Source of the DNA: Lingula anatina
Lineage: Eukaryota; Brachiopoda; Lingulata; Lingulida; Lingulidae
Length of the DNA: 64,000 nt
Assembly: GCF_001039355.2 (NCBI RefSeq)
Contig: NW_019775558.1
Location: 893,791 to 957,790 of the forward strand
Reading direction: 5' to 3'
Both the position numbers and the translations under genes were made by a program. The notes under the pieces were generated by a model. It was given only the letters and a program-made list of their open reading frames with translations. It was not told the DNA's origin and searched no databases. This document shows positions 26,501 to 41,500 of this stretch, in pieces; the stretch's first letter is position 1, and every line of letters begins with the position of its first letter.

Positions 26501-29500
26501 TTGTTTTATGAATCAGCGGACAGATAAATAGATATGAAAACCTCTAAAAATACAAAAATTCACCATGTGGATAGTAATAGTAAGTAGGTTCCACTTGGTG
26601 GCATTATCATGGACTTCATTAGGAGCAAAATACCACATGGTTAAACTTACGCCATTGCCAAGCTGCAGATGTAACCTTCTCCCCAAGTGGAGGGTTCCTC
26701 CTCGTTTCAGATCTCCTCAGATTGGATCTGACGTGAAAAGAAGGTTTTTCATCCCCCGGGAACATTTTAAGGAGACATAATGTCAGAACCTAATGTGTGA
26801 AATGTTACTAGTTTACCAGTTCAAACGTTTTTTTTTTAATGCAGTAGAAATGATCAAGGTACTAGCTGTTAATTTTCAACATTGAAAAAAGAAATCTGAA
26901 GTATGTAGGAAAGGGAATGGCATTACCTTATGGGTGAAGTTGTTCCCACATTCCGGTATAATTATTTTTAAAAAGAGAAATTGAACATGAAAAAAAATAC
27001 ACTTTACAAATTGATGGAATCTCAACCAGTCTGTGGATTGGTAATTGCATTTTACCATTAATCTCTCCTTGCCTTTTAGGTTTCACTTTTATTATCAAAT
27101 GGCAGATGTGTTTTGATCTCCTGTGGAACAGATTACCAGAATCCTTTTAAATCTGTGTGACAAATGAATGTTTTTCATTAGTTGGCATGGTGTAATGTTG
27201 TATTTTAGCTAGAGAATGTCCTTGCTGTCACTAATGAGATGTTTTTATCAAAACCCTTGTAACTGAAGAATTCTTACTGTTACCCCCTTCCCTGAAAGAG
27301 AGAAATCTGCAAAGCACTTTTTTAAAATCTTTTTTGGTAACACATTGAAGTGTTGCATACTTGTGTTTGTGGTTGAAATAAGAAACTGTGTCCAGGAAGT
27401 TCACCAGTAAATATTATTATTTCATTGGATTTCCCTAATTTTTCTGCTCAAAGTCTATTTGTCTGAAGCTTGTATGTTCCTGCAGCTTTATAGACAGCAC
27501 CTAGTGCATCACCGAACAATATTTTCATCTATGATCAAATTTTTAGGTATGATTTGAATGTGATGTAGAAAGATACATATCAGATATGAATGAAAAATAG
27601 CCATTGAAGTATGTCAAAGATTTTTAAACAGTCCTCCTCTGATGCAAGTATAAAAGTTCTTTCAGTTGAATGCTACTTGTCAGATGCTTTCGTGTTTCAA
27701 GGTCCTTCTGTTTTAAAGATTACAAAACAAAGTTTCTTGCCAAGTGCTCATGTCAGAAAGATGGGTTCTATATCAGTGGGCTGAAGTGTTTTATTCAGTT
27801 TTAACATTTGGCAATGGATAGATGTTTTTGGAAACTTGTAGACATAAAGATACCTGCAGAAGCCAAGATTTCTTTTATCTCTTGAAAAGGTGTCTGGCAA
27901 TGATGCCAAGTTTTTAAGTCTTGAGTGCAATGTAGAATTTAACCATGTGTTGTCTAGAAAGAAGAAATTGTTACTTAGATTGAATACGGTTTTACTTTTA
28001 TTTGTATTAAGTGGGAAACATGTTGTGTGAAATACAGTGTCGATACCTGTCGACTATGGTCTTTCCTCAAATGAAACTCAAGTGAGTTTCAAAAGATGAG
28101 GATTTAACTAAACAGTTATTTGTTTCAATGCTGTTTTAATTAGCAGTTGAGTACAGTAGTGGATTCTAAATTGAATGGCAGCCTACCTCTTGGTCCAACA
28201 TTGCATGCCATGTTTCATATGATCTGCACAAACAACTAAATACTTAAAATTCTATGTAAAAGGGAACTTGCAGTAAATATCCAGAGAAATAGTAGCTAAG
28301 TGCAAACCCCCTGCTGGTACTCCTATAGGTATAATTAATTTGTGTGAGCTATGGTTACTAGCCTGGGTTGGATTAGGGAGGTGATAGGCAGTTAAGTAGT
28401 AATTAGATCCCCTGAGATAAACAGGTGTTAGACTGGTCATTAGGGTCATCTTGGGTCAAGAGACTGTGGACATGTCTGTATACAGTCACCTTAACAGATA
28501 CATCGGACACTTAGAAATATTCTTTGAAAAAATTGTTTAGGATTCTTGTAATAATTTGGTTGATTTTTTTTATCTCTCTTAAAAAATAAAAGGAAGACAG
28601 TCTTTGAGAATGGCTGTAAACAAACATAAGGGTTTTATTACTTTGTTTTTTTGATCAGTTTTGCCATGAATGGGAAACTGCCAGTCTCTGGTAAGTTTAG
28701 TTAAGCACAAATCTCACTACTTGAAAAGTTATTTACTTCATTGCTCTTGTATAAAAAATCTCACAGAATGTTATGTTAGAGGTTGTGAGGGCAGGGCAGA
28801 AAGTCTGTAATTTAAGAGAGTTCGGCACATTTTACTATCAGATATCAAGAGGAGCCTGTTAAAGGTTTTTGTTGCAGTGCTTTTGTACAGTTTTTACTTT
28901 GTTGCCTTATGCTGGCAGAGGATTGATTTCAGAAACAGCTTTCTACAAAGACAGTACTATTTTTTTGAAGAATAGCAAGGAAAAATACAAAAATTAGATT
29001 TATGAGAGTTGATGTCATGATGGACAAAGACCCTTTTAATATTTGAATGGGCATCGATTGTCTACCATGTCAAATTTAAGTAAAAAAGTTGATTGATGTT
29101 TCAGAAAATTGGTGCCACTTTGAGGAAAAATATTAAACTGACTTCACTCTAAGAAGACATTACTCAGTTTCAGGTCATAAAGGTGTGTGTTCACACATGA
29201 CTTTTGTGGACTGAAAATGGCCTACACTGTGAATCAAACAATGAAGTTACAGGGAGCCCACTGACAATGACAAATTGAGATTACTTTTCCAAATGATAAA
29301 AAGTTAAAGTATATGATTTGATTTTTTTACTTAACCTTCCTGTAGGTACAACATGTGTACTAAAACATTTTGTGACTGAAACCTTTTTTTCTGTCTTTCA
29401 GCAGCCCGTGGTGAAGAGCAGTGCACATGTCCTTTGAATCGTTTCCAATGCGAGCCGGTGAACAGTGGGGAATGCACATGCATCCCTAAGCACTGGGTGT

Positions 29501-32500
29501 GTGATGGAGATCATGATTGCGAAAATGGAAATGATGAAGCTCCTGGAAAATGTGGTAAGAATACGCGGGCATGTATGTCGGCACATGCCCAGTATAAATG
29601 TGCTCAAATGTTGATTAAGTACTGAATCTTTTAAAACTGTGGTAAACCTTTATGGAAATATTCTTGTATTGTCTTGCATGGTGATTTTACCTTTTGGTTT
29701 TTTAAAGGCATTAACTGACAACAAGTGAGAAAAAATGAAAGGAAGAATTACTGAATGTAGACATGTGAAACAATATTTTTAATTTTTTTACTTTTAAAAC
29801 TATTTTTTTCTAAATTTGATGAATAGGCAGTTGCAGAAAAAAGTGATGACACTTTTTATCAAATGTCAGATTAAGTTAAAGTCATGACACCAGCTCAGGA
29901 TATATGTCCTTTGTGTAGAAGATCAAATAGGTTGTAGATGCCTACTGTCTTGTAGAGAACCAGTGTCCAAGTTCAGCTCAAGTTCATCTGATCCATCACT
30001 TGAAGATAGAACATCTGTAAGGCATGCGTTACAGGTGTGGGTTTGTGCTTTATCATGTCCTGCCATGTGGACCACTGGTGTGCAAACCAATGAACAGTTT
30101 TTGTTTGCATTATGAAATATGTAGTGTCCAGACACATGAGTTTAGATAGCAGTAAAGGTATCTTGTTTTTGTAATCATTTTGTATCATTTCCCCAATCAG
30201 CCTTATCCCCCCTGCCCCCACACCTCCCCTCACTCCTTCCTCTTTTCTGCCACAAATATCTAATTTTATCTGACATGATCACCTTGTGGATAGATACAAT
30301 TAATGTAGTATTTCAGAATCCTTACATACAATTTTAAGCACCATTGACTCTACCGATTTCAGACATACATAAGAAAAATATTCAGGAATCCTTTAAGTCA
30401 GCCGTTAAGTAGCATCTAGGAATCTTAATATTTTTCCTCTGTCAAAGCAAACTATTTAGAGAAGAGACAAGGTGTCTGCTTACATACGTCATGTTTTGCC
30501 TTATCGCTCCCATCTCAAGTTGATGTTTCTTTTTAGCGGCATGTATTACGAGTCTGATGTCACCATTTTGAGGAAAATGTCTTTATATCCAGACTTGTGT
30601 CTCTTTATCAAATTGGTTTACATTTATCTGAACATTTTCAGAAGATAAAGACCCGAAACACATGCAATGATGTTGGGGTGAAGCATAAGCTGTATCATAT
30701 TCAGTTGAAGTGTATATTACAATAAAATCAATGAAATCAAGTATTCTGGAAATTGCTGATGAAAGAAAGTTCTGGTGGCCCTGGCTATATGTGGAGAAGC
30801 TTCATCCTGCTGAATGCATTATGTTTTCTTGTCAGTCTGATTATTTGATTTTATTCCATGAGGACATGGATTTTTCAAATTCAGTGTCCTTTCATATCAA
30901 AAGATCTCTAACATTTTTGTACATCACACATACTGTTAGTGCTGTATACCCATCTCAGGCCCGTAGCCAGGGAGTTTGGGGGGCCCGGGGGTTCAAAAGA
31001 ACCGCCCTTTTTGTCAGAAAAAGGTCCGTTCTGGGTAAAATTTGATCTAGGTACGAAAAGGTTTTTTTGTAAAAAGTCCACTTTTTTGGAAAAAGAACCC
31101 CCTCCCCTTTGAAATTGCTGGCTATGGGCCTGGATCTTGATCATTATTCCCCTTTTCACAGCCTTGCTGATTGAAGGGGAACTGGAATGTTAGTGATGGT
31201 AATACAGCAGCATTTGAAGAGAGAGAAAGTAAGGTCAAGTGGGTTAGAGCTAGTACAAAAGGAGGGGGGAGAGAGTGTTTGTTGTTATTGGCTTGGATTA
31301 TTGTAGATTGATATACCTATAAAAACACTGGCATGTAATCAAAGTGCTGCCATTGTTTTGGCTGTGGAGAGCAGGTGGTGTTGTTTGCTGAAAGTGAGAC
31401 TTCACTGAGTGCTCATCTACGGATCAGATTGAGTGGAAAGAAAAAGAAAAATCTAAACTTGGGGAACTCGAGCGTGATGAAAAAATGTTCTATAATAATG
31501 TTGCAAAATTTGAAGTAATGTTGGATTTGAGAAATTTTGATATTTCAGATGCATATTGGAACTGAAATTGTATCTCTTGTGAGCTGTGTTTCATGCTAGT
31601 TATATTGGGAACACATTCATTTATTAAGTCTAGAGCAAATAGTAACATATCGGGCTCAGAGTACTAACTGTAGTATACTTTGAGTTAAGATATACAAAAT
31701 CAGCTGACATCAGTAATCAACCCACATCTTTTCTGTTGATTATTTGACAAACTGGTCTCTGTGGTCAGTACTGGTCAGATAGATTGGAGATATGATGGTC
31801 AAGCTGTCGCCAGACAGACGTCTTTTTTATCTGAAACATTTGACCAAAGGTCAGAATATCTGATCATTAGCATGTCACTTGTGCTGTGCCATGAAAATTA
31901 TCACATCACGGTGGTGAACATATATATTTATTTATCTCTATTTAATTGTCTTTTCTTAAATTACAGGTAATTAGAAATATAGAAACTGGCACAGTTAGCC
32001 CAAATGTTCACACTGTTTGCCATAGCACATTGGTGACATTGATAAAATGCACTGTCCATTATGGAGATGGCTCAAGAGGACTGACCTGATGGTCATCCTG
32101 ATGGCTGAAATGACCAGTGCTAGACATCAGACCTGACCCTCATGTGTCTTCTTCCATAGGAATTCTAATCAGAGTAATTCTACTCCTGCCAGACCTGTTT
32201 TTATGGCAGAACATCCATCAGAAAAAAAAAAAAAGATTTGGATAAGGTTCAGATTTTTTTCTCATCTATTTTCTCCTTGTATGTGGTAATGTAAATGGCT
32301 GAAATGTAAACCTGGCATTTAAGACTGGTTGCAAATTGAGTTCAATTAATGACATGTATTATGAATTTAAAGTGGATGAATCCATAGTAATTTTATACCA
32401 ATGACTCAAAGGCCCCTAATGATTACTTTAGTTACAATGGAGTGATGTGTGAACTCATCCTACACAGGTTTAATTTGATATCAGATGTATCTATCAAGTA

Positions 32501-35500
32501 ACATTCTAAGCAATACTCTTCCTGTTGAGCAATCTGAATTTCTTACCAGATATGAAAATCAATGGATTGAAAGAAACTCAAAATGGGACATTTTGAAAAA
32601 TGCGATCATTTCTTTATTCATATTCCAAAAATTTCGTTACTTCAAGGTGGTCCCGTTTATGGGCAGAGGGCTTGTCAAAGTCATTACACTAACACTTCAT
32701 GCTTCCCCAGCATCTTTTTTAATGACTTCAACTGAAGTGATGTGGGCTCACTTGTTGTCATTATGCTCTTTGTCCACCCCTTTACACACCACACAGGGGT
32801 GACAGATAGATGTTAAAGGGTTACCAGTTTGGTGACAGGAACACTGGCAGGGGCATTTATGGCTCTACACACATGTGAATATGATAGGACTTTTCTTTAA
32901 AAAAAAAAAGCCACCGTGAATAGTTTGCCACATACACATGACTTGATAGGATGCAAAATTGCTGTGTAAGGCAGGTGGCCCTGTTTGCTAGCTAGATAGA
33001 CAGTGATGTACAAGTCTGCTTTATTGGAGACCTCTTGAAAAGATTTTGAGGAAATTAATCAATGTAGTCTTAAAGGCATTCTTAAAGGCCAAGTGATGGT
33101 GCTTGTAATTGTGAATGATAATTTTGAACACCACATACACAGCAAATTGGATTATGTATGTATCAGTAATATGTGTGTGTGTGTGCACTACAGGGAGAAA
33201 AGATCAGTTCAGGATTGTACTGACCTAAAAGACTAGGCATAAATTATGAAACTGACTGAACTTGTTTATTCATAGAAATACATAATAACAATAATATAGA
33301 AATTAGGCTTTGACTCCATTCTTTGTCATTATTATTGTAAGTCTTTTCTAAAATTCTTGGCCACCAAATTTCCATTTCTAAACACTCAAAGGTTGACCAG
33401 ATTCAGCCTAGCACAACTTCTTTACAACTTCAATTCTCATCACAATTAATTTTACACTGAATCAGATTAATTTTCTATCTCCTATATACCATATTGTGCC
33501 TATTTAATCCACCTATAACACCCCCTGTGAAAGGAGGGGTGAAAGTGGTCATCTTGTCTCCCTCCCCGTCTCAGTGATACTGTGCTGTGCTGATCCTCCT
33601 CAAGATGTGGACATTACAGATGAGAGGAGAGTAATCCCACCATGTCTCCTTGCACATGACTCTGGAGTAGGAGCCTGAGTGTTGACAGGTGAGGGTTTAG
33701 GGAGGTTTGACTATAGAGCTGGTGAATACCAAATGAGAAGATTACCTCATTGCCTCTGCTTTACCTAATGGGCTGAGGCTTGCACCCTGGGTTTCGGGGG
33801 CTTGTAAACTGTGGATGGGTGTGCCAAGGATGGAGGTGAGTTTCCAGTGATCTTTCAAACTCGGGGTGGAGTCTGGTTGACAGGTAGATGACTTTTGGGT
33901 CCCTGAATTAAGTGCAGGAAATGATTGGTCTAGTAAATTATTACTTCCTTGGTATATAGCAGTATTCCTACTGGTAGATATGCTGTGGTTTTCCCTTTGT
34001 TTTATCATCACTTCCTAATCGGTGTTATCTGGATTAAGCAGGGATGTGATGATGTATGTTTACCTGCCATCTTTTTATCAGATAGAATCTAATTATTTTT
34101 TGATTAATTTATACTGATAGGTTAGCCTTGTGAGGAATTTGCCTTCATCCCAGTCCACCTGCTTGCATTTTATCATCAGTCTTTTTTTTTTGTGAATAAT
34201 CTGTATTTCACTATTTCAAATATGCTATCCTCTGAAAGTATATTTTTCTCTTTGTGAATCTGTTCACAAAGTGGTTGTGCATGAGAATTTATGAAAAAAT
34301 AGATTGATCCATGTAGCTTTGGAGGAAATGTTTAGACGAAACTCATTCTTAAAAGAGAATACAAGGATATCCGGCTGCACTTTGAAGAGATATCAAGTGC
34401 GTTTTTATAGCCTGCCCGGGTTCATTGTTTTACAAGAGAATCCAATTCATTTACAATAAAAAACAGGAAACTGGAATCGTTACTAAAAAATTTTACAAGG
34501 TAAAATGAATGGAAGTATGATTGATGGGTGTCCAAGGTAAAAAAAAAGCTGCAGCAAGCCATCTTCATGAAAGGTAGATTGATCAGCTGTCCATCTATGA
34601 TATTTCAAGTAGAATGACTGCAGCGCTACAAGCTAATACAGATAGCATCCTAGGGTGAGACCACACAAGTTCGATATCAGCTTAAATATCCTGTATCTTC
34701 TTTAACACCACTCAACACAATCAGAACAGCAACCATACATTCTATTGGAGATAATAAGCAACTCCAAATGTTTTTTCTATAAATTTTGACATGATAATCA
34801 TTCAACAAGCAGGGCTGTGATTGAGTAGAAATTGCTAATCTAATCATAACAGGATATTTTTTTTAATGGGTCTCTCTTCATGGTGTAGGCTCTTTTGTTA
34901 TCTCTGGGTTACAGGTAGATGTACAGGGGCGGGTGATATTGTGGTTCCTGCTGATAACACGATGTCTAGACTGTTACTTCAGCCTCCTGTGATGATGCTT
35001 TTATTATTAAATATAATATGTTTGCATATCTGGAAGATGTTGATATGACAGCTGTGTCAATAATAAGTGGGTGTCTGGATGCACACCCCATCTTGTGATA
35101 TTAAGTGTTTTGAAGAAATGGTGAAATTATGAAGATTGATAAGACTTTTTCACTCTCTCTTATGCTAAGATTGTAAGGCTTTTTTACACCCTCAGTATCA
35201 AATGACATTGAAAAAGATAAAATTTGAAACACGTAAGGGTAGACACACACTGAGATATATTTGATTTTATCATGTAAAGAAATAAACTGACATTTTTTAA
35301 AAGGATGGGAATAGATCAGTAACAATTTTTATTTAAAAAAAAACTGATTTTGGTGATAGGCCATAATGAGGAATAAAAACACAATTGGGGACAGTTATAG
35401 CTAATGGACTTCAGGAAAATACAGCTTCCTTATCCTTTACTCAGCGTCCTCTTCTTCTCTACTCCAGATCCCCCTACGTGTGGAGCAGACCAGTTCAAGT

Positions 35501-38500
35501 GTTCTAATGGCAAGTGTATACGTCAGGACTGGATATGTGACGGAGATAATGACTGTGATGACCGCAGTGATGAGATAAGCTGTGGTAAGATAGTAAAGAA
35601 TGCTCTGACAACTTAATTGACATGTATTCATGTTCTTGACTAACCACTACTTTTGTTCATTCATTTTTAGTGTTGTTATAGGACTATTTTTCCATATGTT
35701 GTATTTCCAGCTAAAGCCCACTCATAAGACAAAGGTTACATCTTCGTATTAAGAATCAGAATGTCTTTAAATAATATAAAATGGCAATACCATTTTATTT
35801 ATTTAGTAAAATGGTACCAATTCGGAAACACATGGGTAACCTACATCTTTTGATCTATCAAATCTTTTAGTTTGTCAAGCTATCCCAAGATTTTCAGTAT
35901 GTCAGATGGCATTAGTATGTAAGTTTAGAACTTGGAACTTTGCATCTCTCTGTTGGTCTGTTATTTTCAGTGTAATTTGTCAGTCAACAGACATGAAAAA
36001 TGGACAAAGTAGGTCCCCTTAGCCTGTGAAAATGTTTAAATGTCAGAGCCAATATAGATCAATCAAGGTTTCCCATTTAAGTTTGATTTTTGTCGACCAC
36101 ATGTCCTTGTGAAATGCAACATTTTACCTTAAATGTAGAGTTTGACCCATCAGTTCTTTATAGATCTCTAAAATTATAACCCTACTATTAGGTTCATAAA
36201 TATAAATGTCAATCTACTCAGGATAATGAATGAATGCATTTTAATTGACCTTAAGAGCAACTTTTACGCACATTTTGAAGCTTTATTTTATGGCATTTCA
36301 GCAGTAATTATACACACAGCATTCACATGTGTTGTAGTTACAAGATCTTCAAATGATTGTAACAAACTTGCCAAGGCATGTACGCTAATTTTTTTAATCT
36401 CTTTAAAGAACACAAGAACTGTACCTCGGATCAGTTTCGATGTCAGAATGGTAACTGTGTGCGTCAACACTGGAGATGTGACGGGGACGACGACTGCGGG
36501 GACAATTCTGATGAAATCTGCCGTAAGTATGATATTCACACGAGAATATGTTTGTTACCATCTTTTTTCATTGGGAAATAAAAAATATGAGTTTTGGAAG
36601 TGATATCATGAAATAACTTTGTGGGTAGAAAATATCCATAGTATTTATGACTTTGGATCAATACTTATTAGACCAATAGATTGTTAAAGTGATTTTTCCA
36701 GTAGGTAAATCAGATTTTATGAAAAACTGCTGTTTTTCACATGATAGGACTTTTTTTAGGGGCACTACATATTTTTGAAGCATTGCTGAGGGTGTTGTTG
36801 AACTGTGAAATGAGTTCAGCAGAAGTAAAATTAAATACTAGGTTTTGTAAAATTTTCTTTTGTTTGTGTAGACAAGAGGTATAAAGTTCTAGTGTGCTGT
36901 TGTCCAGTGTCGTATCCCAGTCCAAAATCAACATGTCACATGCATTTAAATGATGGGGATTGGCCACTTCAAGTAGAAATGAAAATATGCTACAGTTATG
37001 TAGGGTCTCTTCAAAAACAGGAGAGATAAAAGCACTGCAGGAGTTGTGTAGGCACTCATTACACCTTGCAAACCTCTCGACAAAAACAGCCACTTGATAC
37101 AGAATTACAGGTCTTCAGAAAGTATTAACTTGCATAATACTTAAAGAGGCAGACTGGAATTTGGAAGGGGTATTCAAGCTTACCTTATAATTGATCTCTA
37201 TGTACAGTTTGAATTCACTGTTTATCGTATTTGAATTGGAATTGTCTGTGGGGAATGCTGAGCCATTAAGAAGGCATTTATACACGGTTTTGACGACCAA
37301 AATTGCTTGGTTGCTTGTAGTAATTTGGAGTACGTACAATTTTTCCTTTTTTCAGAGAGAATCTTTGACAGGTGAAGGTTGTTTTTAGAGTATTTTAGCT
37401 GTCAGTCACTGCCATATCTGTCACTGAGATGAGGCCATTAGACTGAAATATGGCTGGTATTCTTGTCATAATGATAGATCCAATAGCAGTTGATGGGCAT
37501 AATTCACCAAGACTGACATAAGCCATGAAAAAGCCCTTCGCATGAAAGTCCCCCCTTCCCTTTAATCCTGATTTCTATAAAAGCTTTGAAATTGTGATAT
37601 GCCACATCTGAATTTCACCGCTTTCTAAATGATCCATTTGATTTTAATAAGCAGCATAAACTAATATCTATATCCAGTTTGAACTTATCCATTAACTTGA
37701 ACTTTTGTGAGGTGATGAGAAAGCTGCAAGGCACATTTCAGTTAACTGTGATAAATTTGTGTGCAGAAGGTAGCTTAATTATGATAGATTCATTTAACAG
37801 CAGACATCCATGTCTTTTTAACGAGTTACACATATGTTGTGCTTCTAAATATGTATGTTTCTACACCTGATTTAGAATTGAAGGAAACACATTTGCAGCT
37901 TAGCATAAACTACTATAAATCATAGCAGATCTTTCTCTTTATTGAGTAAGGTTTTAAAGTAAAGACATAATAGACTCAGAGCATGATTGGTAAATCATAA
38001 ATTCATACTTCTAACCAAAATATAGTCAGAAAGTACATATGAATCAGATCACCCACACAAATTACAGTCTCAAATAAGCTATATTTAAGTAAGACTTCAT
38101 GAGAATTTAGTTTGGTAAATGCCACATTTTTATGTACAGACACAGATGTGTCTGTACATATTGCCATCACCTGCGTCTGTCGTCGCCGTCCCTGTCGCCG
38201 TCGCCGTGCACTTTCAGCGTTAACACAATAAGTGGAAGACAGTTTTACTTTTTGGCTTTATATTTACAGAGCTGATGAATATTCATAAAACGCAGGTCAA
38301 GTTCGAAAATCAGCATGATCGGGCCATTATTGTAGAATTTATCCTGTTTTTTCACTTTTCAGCATATATGCAAAACTGTTAACACATTTCAAGGAAAACC
38401 GATAGGCCTGTTGTCATGAAACTCACNACTTTCTAAATGATCCATTTGATTTTAATAAGCAGCATAAACTAATATCTAAATCCAGTTTGAACTTATCCAT

Positions 38501-41500
38501 TAACTTGAACTTTTGTGAGGTGATGAGAAAGCTGCAAGGCACATTTCAGTTAACTGTGATAAATTTGTGTGCAGAAGGTAGCTTAATTATGATAGATTCA
38601 TTTAACAGCAGACATCCATGTCTTTTTAACGAGTTACACATATGTTGTGCTTCTAAATATGTATGTTTCTACACCTGATTTAGAATTGAAGGAAACACAT
38701 TTGCAGCTTAGCATAAACTACTATAAATCATAGCAGATCTTTCTCTTTATTGAGTAAGGTTTTAAAGTAAATACATAAGAGACTCAGAGCATGATTGGTA
38801 AATCATAAATTCATACTTCTAACCAAAATATAGTCAGAAAGTACATATGAATCAGATCACCCACACAAATTACAGTCTCAAATAAGCTATATTTAAGTAA
38901 GACTTCATGAGAATTAAGTTTGGTAAATGCCACATTTTTATGGTTAATTGCTTAAAACAGCTTTTGTTGTTCTTGTTAAGTCCTGAATTGCATGACTTGA
39001 TGAGTTGAATTGAGGGCAGAGCATTCAGCAATCTGTCACATCATTTTTTTCAAAACCAAACATTTTTCATATTTGTATAACCTGCATATAGTAAATGTGC
39101 ACATAGATAGTATCTATAATTTCAGAAAAAAAATCACAACAAAAGATATTAAGTGTTTCACTCAGGTGTAAATACAGGAAATCATACTTCTATTTACATT
39201 TCCTTTCATATCTCATTTTTTTGATAGGGCTGTCATTATAATGGATGGGAAGCACATATTTTACGTTTACCTCACCTGTCAAATTTGTGAAAAGGTGTGC
39301 CACGGTTTTTGTACTTGAACTTCTTCAGTTTTTTCTAAAAGTAAAGACCATGTAAAAGGGTGATGTTACACCTCATCATCTGCTCATTTCTAAAAGCCAT
39401 ACTGCATTAAATTGGTATCTGACTACCAACTCCATCACATTTATTATTAAAATACAGAGTATAAGTTACATAAAAATCAGTTTGATGAAGGTATCATTGG
39501 ACTTCCTGTTGAGAAATCCTGTTTTTTTTTCATTGTTGTTGCTTAAAAAACATTCAGACTTTTTCTGGTATAAGTTCATCAATCAAGGTAGATTTCTAAA
39601 TAGCAAAGTTAGATAATGAAAGGTTAACCTTGTTATTTATACTTTTTTCTCTCTCTCTTTCAGCTGAACACCAAACATGTCATCCAAATGAGTTCCGCTG
39701 CTCAGATGGTACTTGTATCTCATCAACATGGCGCTGTGATTTTGATGAGGACTGTAAGGGGGGAGAAGATGAACATGATTGCAGTGAGTGTTTTAGATTA
39801 GATGACTTGATTCTAGAAGACATTCTTGAGACAAATTGGCATTGTATAGTATGCGTACTCTATTTTTTCTAAAAATTGTTGTTACTATTACAGTTATAAT
39901 TGTGATTGTGTGGGTGCACATGTGCAAGTTTTATTTTTGGTCAACTTCTAAAAATGACAAAACTTGTTTGTATTACATACACATTACACTAGACAGATTA
40001 AATAAGGAATCCATTTCTCCTCTTACAGCTGTTTCACCACACAATTGTACAAAGGACGAGTTCCTGTGTCCAGAAACAGGGCGTTGCATCTTGCACTCCT
40101 ACCGCTGTGATGGAGAGAATGACTGTGGGGACTGGAGCGATGAAAAATGTGGTAGGTGTGCCCACAGAGTTTATTAACAGAACACCTAACACACTCGTAT
40201 AACTATAGCTTGTTATTTCAACCAGCAAATTTTTGTTCATTGTTGGCATTTCATTAAAACAGTCTTGCATTTATTTATTGTAAAGACTTCTGTAGCAGTT
40301 CACACCATTTCCTTTTATGTCTGAAACAGACTTGCCTTGGGCCTGAGACTGCACGTATGAACTGAGAGAAATAAAGATTCAATACTCTGTTGTAGATAGC
40401 CGGCCATCTTGTGGTGATGGAGAGTTCCAGTGTTCTAGTGGGATGTGTATCAATGGAGCCTGGGAGTGTGATGGAGAATATGACTGTCCTGATAACTCTG
40501 ATGAGCTGCATTGTCGTAAGTTCCATCTAAATACTAACACATTTACCTTTTTAGCAAGACCATCAAGGTGAAAAGTAACTGAAGTTCTTATTCAAATGTT
40601 TTCAAGTCTGTAATCATCCATCTTGCCTAGATGATATTTTCTTTGAATTTCATCCTATAATGATGGTCTGTTTGCCAACCTTGCTGTGTAGTTTCTTGTA
40701 TACATGCAGTAAATGAATTGTCTTTCCTACATGTTCCTCTTTTTGTAAGATTATCACAAACAAATTAACAAAGATAGTAGTTTGCGTAATTTTATGAAAC
40801 TTTGGCTCATGAATCATCATAACAAGATGAAAATATTTTATTCTTTGAAAAATTTTCAAGACATATTATGTTGATTTCAGCTAGCCCAAGTTGTGGATTT
40901 GGTCAGTTCCAATGTGTATCTGGACTCTGTATAAGGGACATATGGCGCTGTGATGGGGAGAAAGACTGTAGTGATAACTCTGATGAAGTTGGGTGTGGTA
41001 GGTTTTATCTTTTTCTACTTGCAGGAGTTTCTTTTTGGGGGGGGGGGGGGGCATGTACATGTTAAGGACATGTTATTGTAAAAAAAAATCTACATGCTCT
41101 ACTAAGCACAGGCATATCAAGTTTGAAAACACTGTTTTTACTATTTGTGAAGTAGGCACCCTTCACCTGACATTTAGCTTGCCCAGAGTATAAAGATGAC
41201 CATAGGGTTTTTTAAGTCAATTTTCAAGTGCCTGTCAGTGAAATTACCATGCCTGTGGCTCAGGCACTGGGATTTGGAAATCTCTGCCCTGGTGCAATTG
41301 ATAAGCATTTTGCATGTCTCTTTTGTTGTGATGCTTTTGATGAAATTATTTGAACTACTTTTATAGTATTCTGTTATCAGTAAATGAACCAAAAAAGCTA
41401 CTTATTAACTGAGCCATTTGTATAATTTCATGGATATAGATATAATTGAACATCAAGTGCAAGCTGTTCTCTTGATTAATTAGGATAATGATAATAAAAA

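Larger units (their letters stand above)
12825..29401 (+). other. LRP4 intron 1 (main part)
   Basis: About 16.6 kb of intron between the signal-peptide exon and the first LDLa exon. It contains MITEs at 25401-25622, 26057-26400 and a lone MITE end at 23940-23955, microsatellites at 16240-16272 and 17978-17998, paired hairpins at 17240-17331 and a candidate coding exon at 22021-22215. A somewhat GC-richer stretch near 23300-23600 could be regulatory, but I see no specific motif arrangement. No tRNA or rRNA gene was recognised. Confidence 0.7.
36523..39663 (+). other. LRP4 intron 4, carrying a duplicated segment and a repeat element
   Basis: About 3.1 kb as assembled, of which roughly 0.8 kb is probably an assembly duplicate. 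A 118-codon minus-strand open frame at 36737-37093 has several cysteines and sequons but no family resemblance that I can name. Confidence 0.7.

Noticed and set aside
32485-32802. 105-codon plus-strand frame in LRP4 intron 2
   Set aside because: No domain, composition or splice context suggesting a gene; intronic chance frame.
37679-38678. Identical 63-codon frames at 37679 and 38487, at first suggesting a conserved duplicated exon
   Set aside because: The identity simply reflects the near-identical 514-bp duplication at an assembly join; flanking noncoding sequence is equally conserved.
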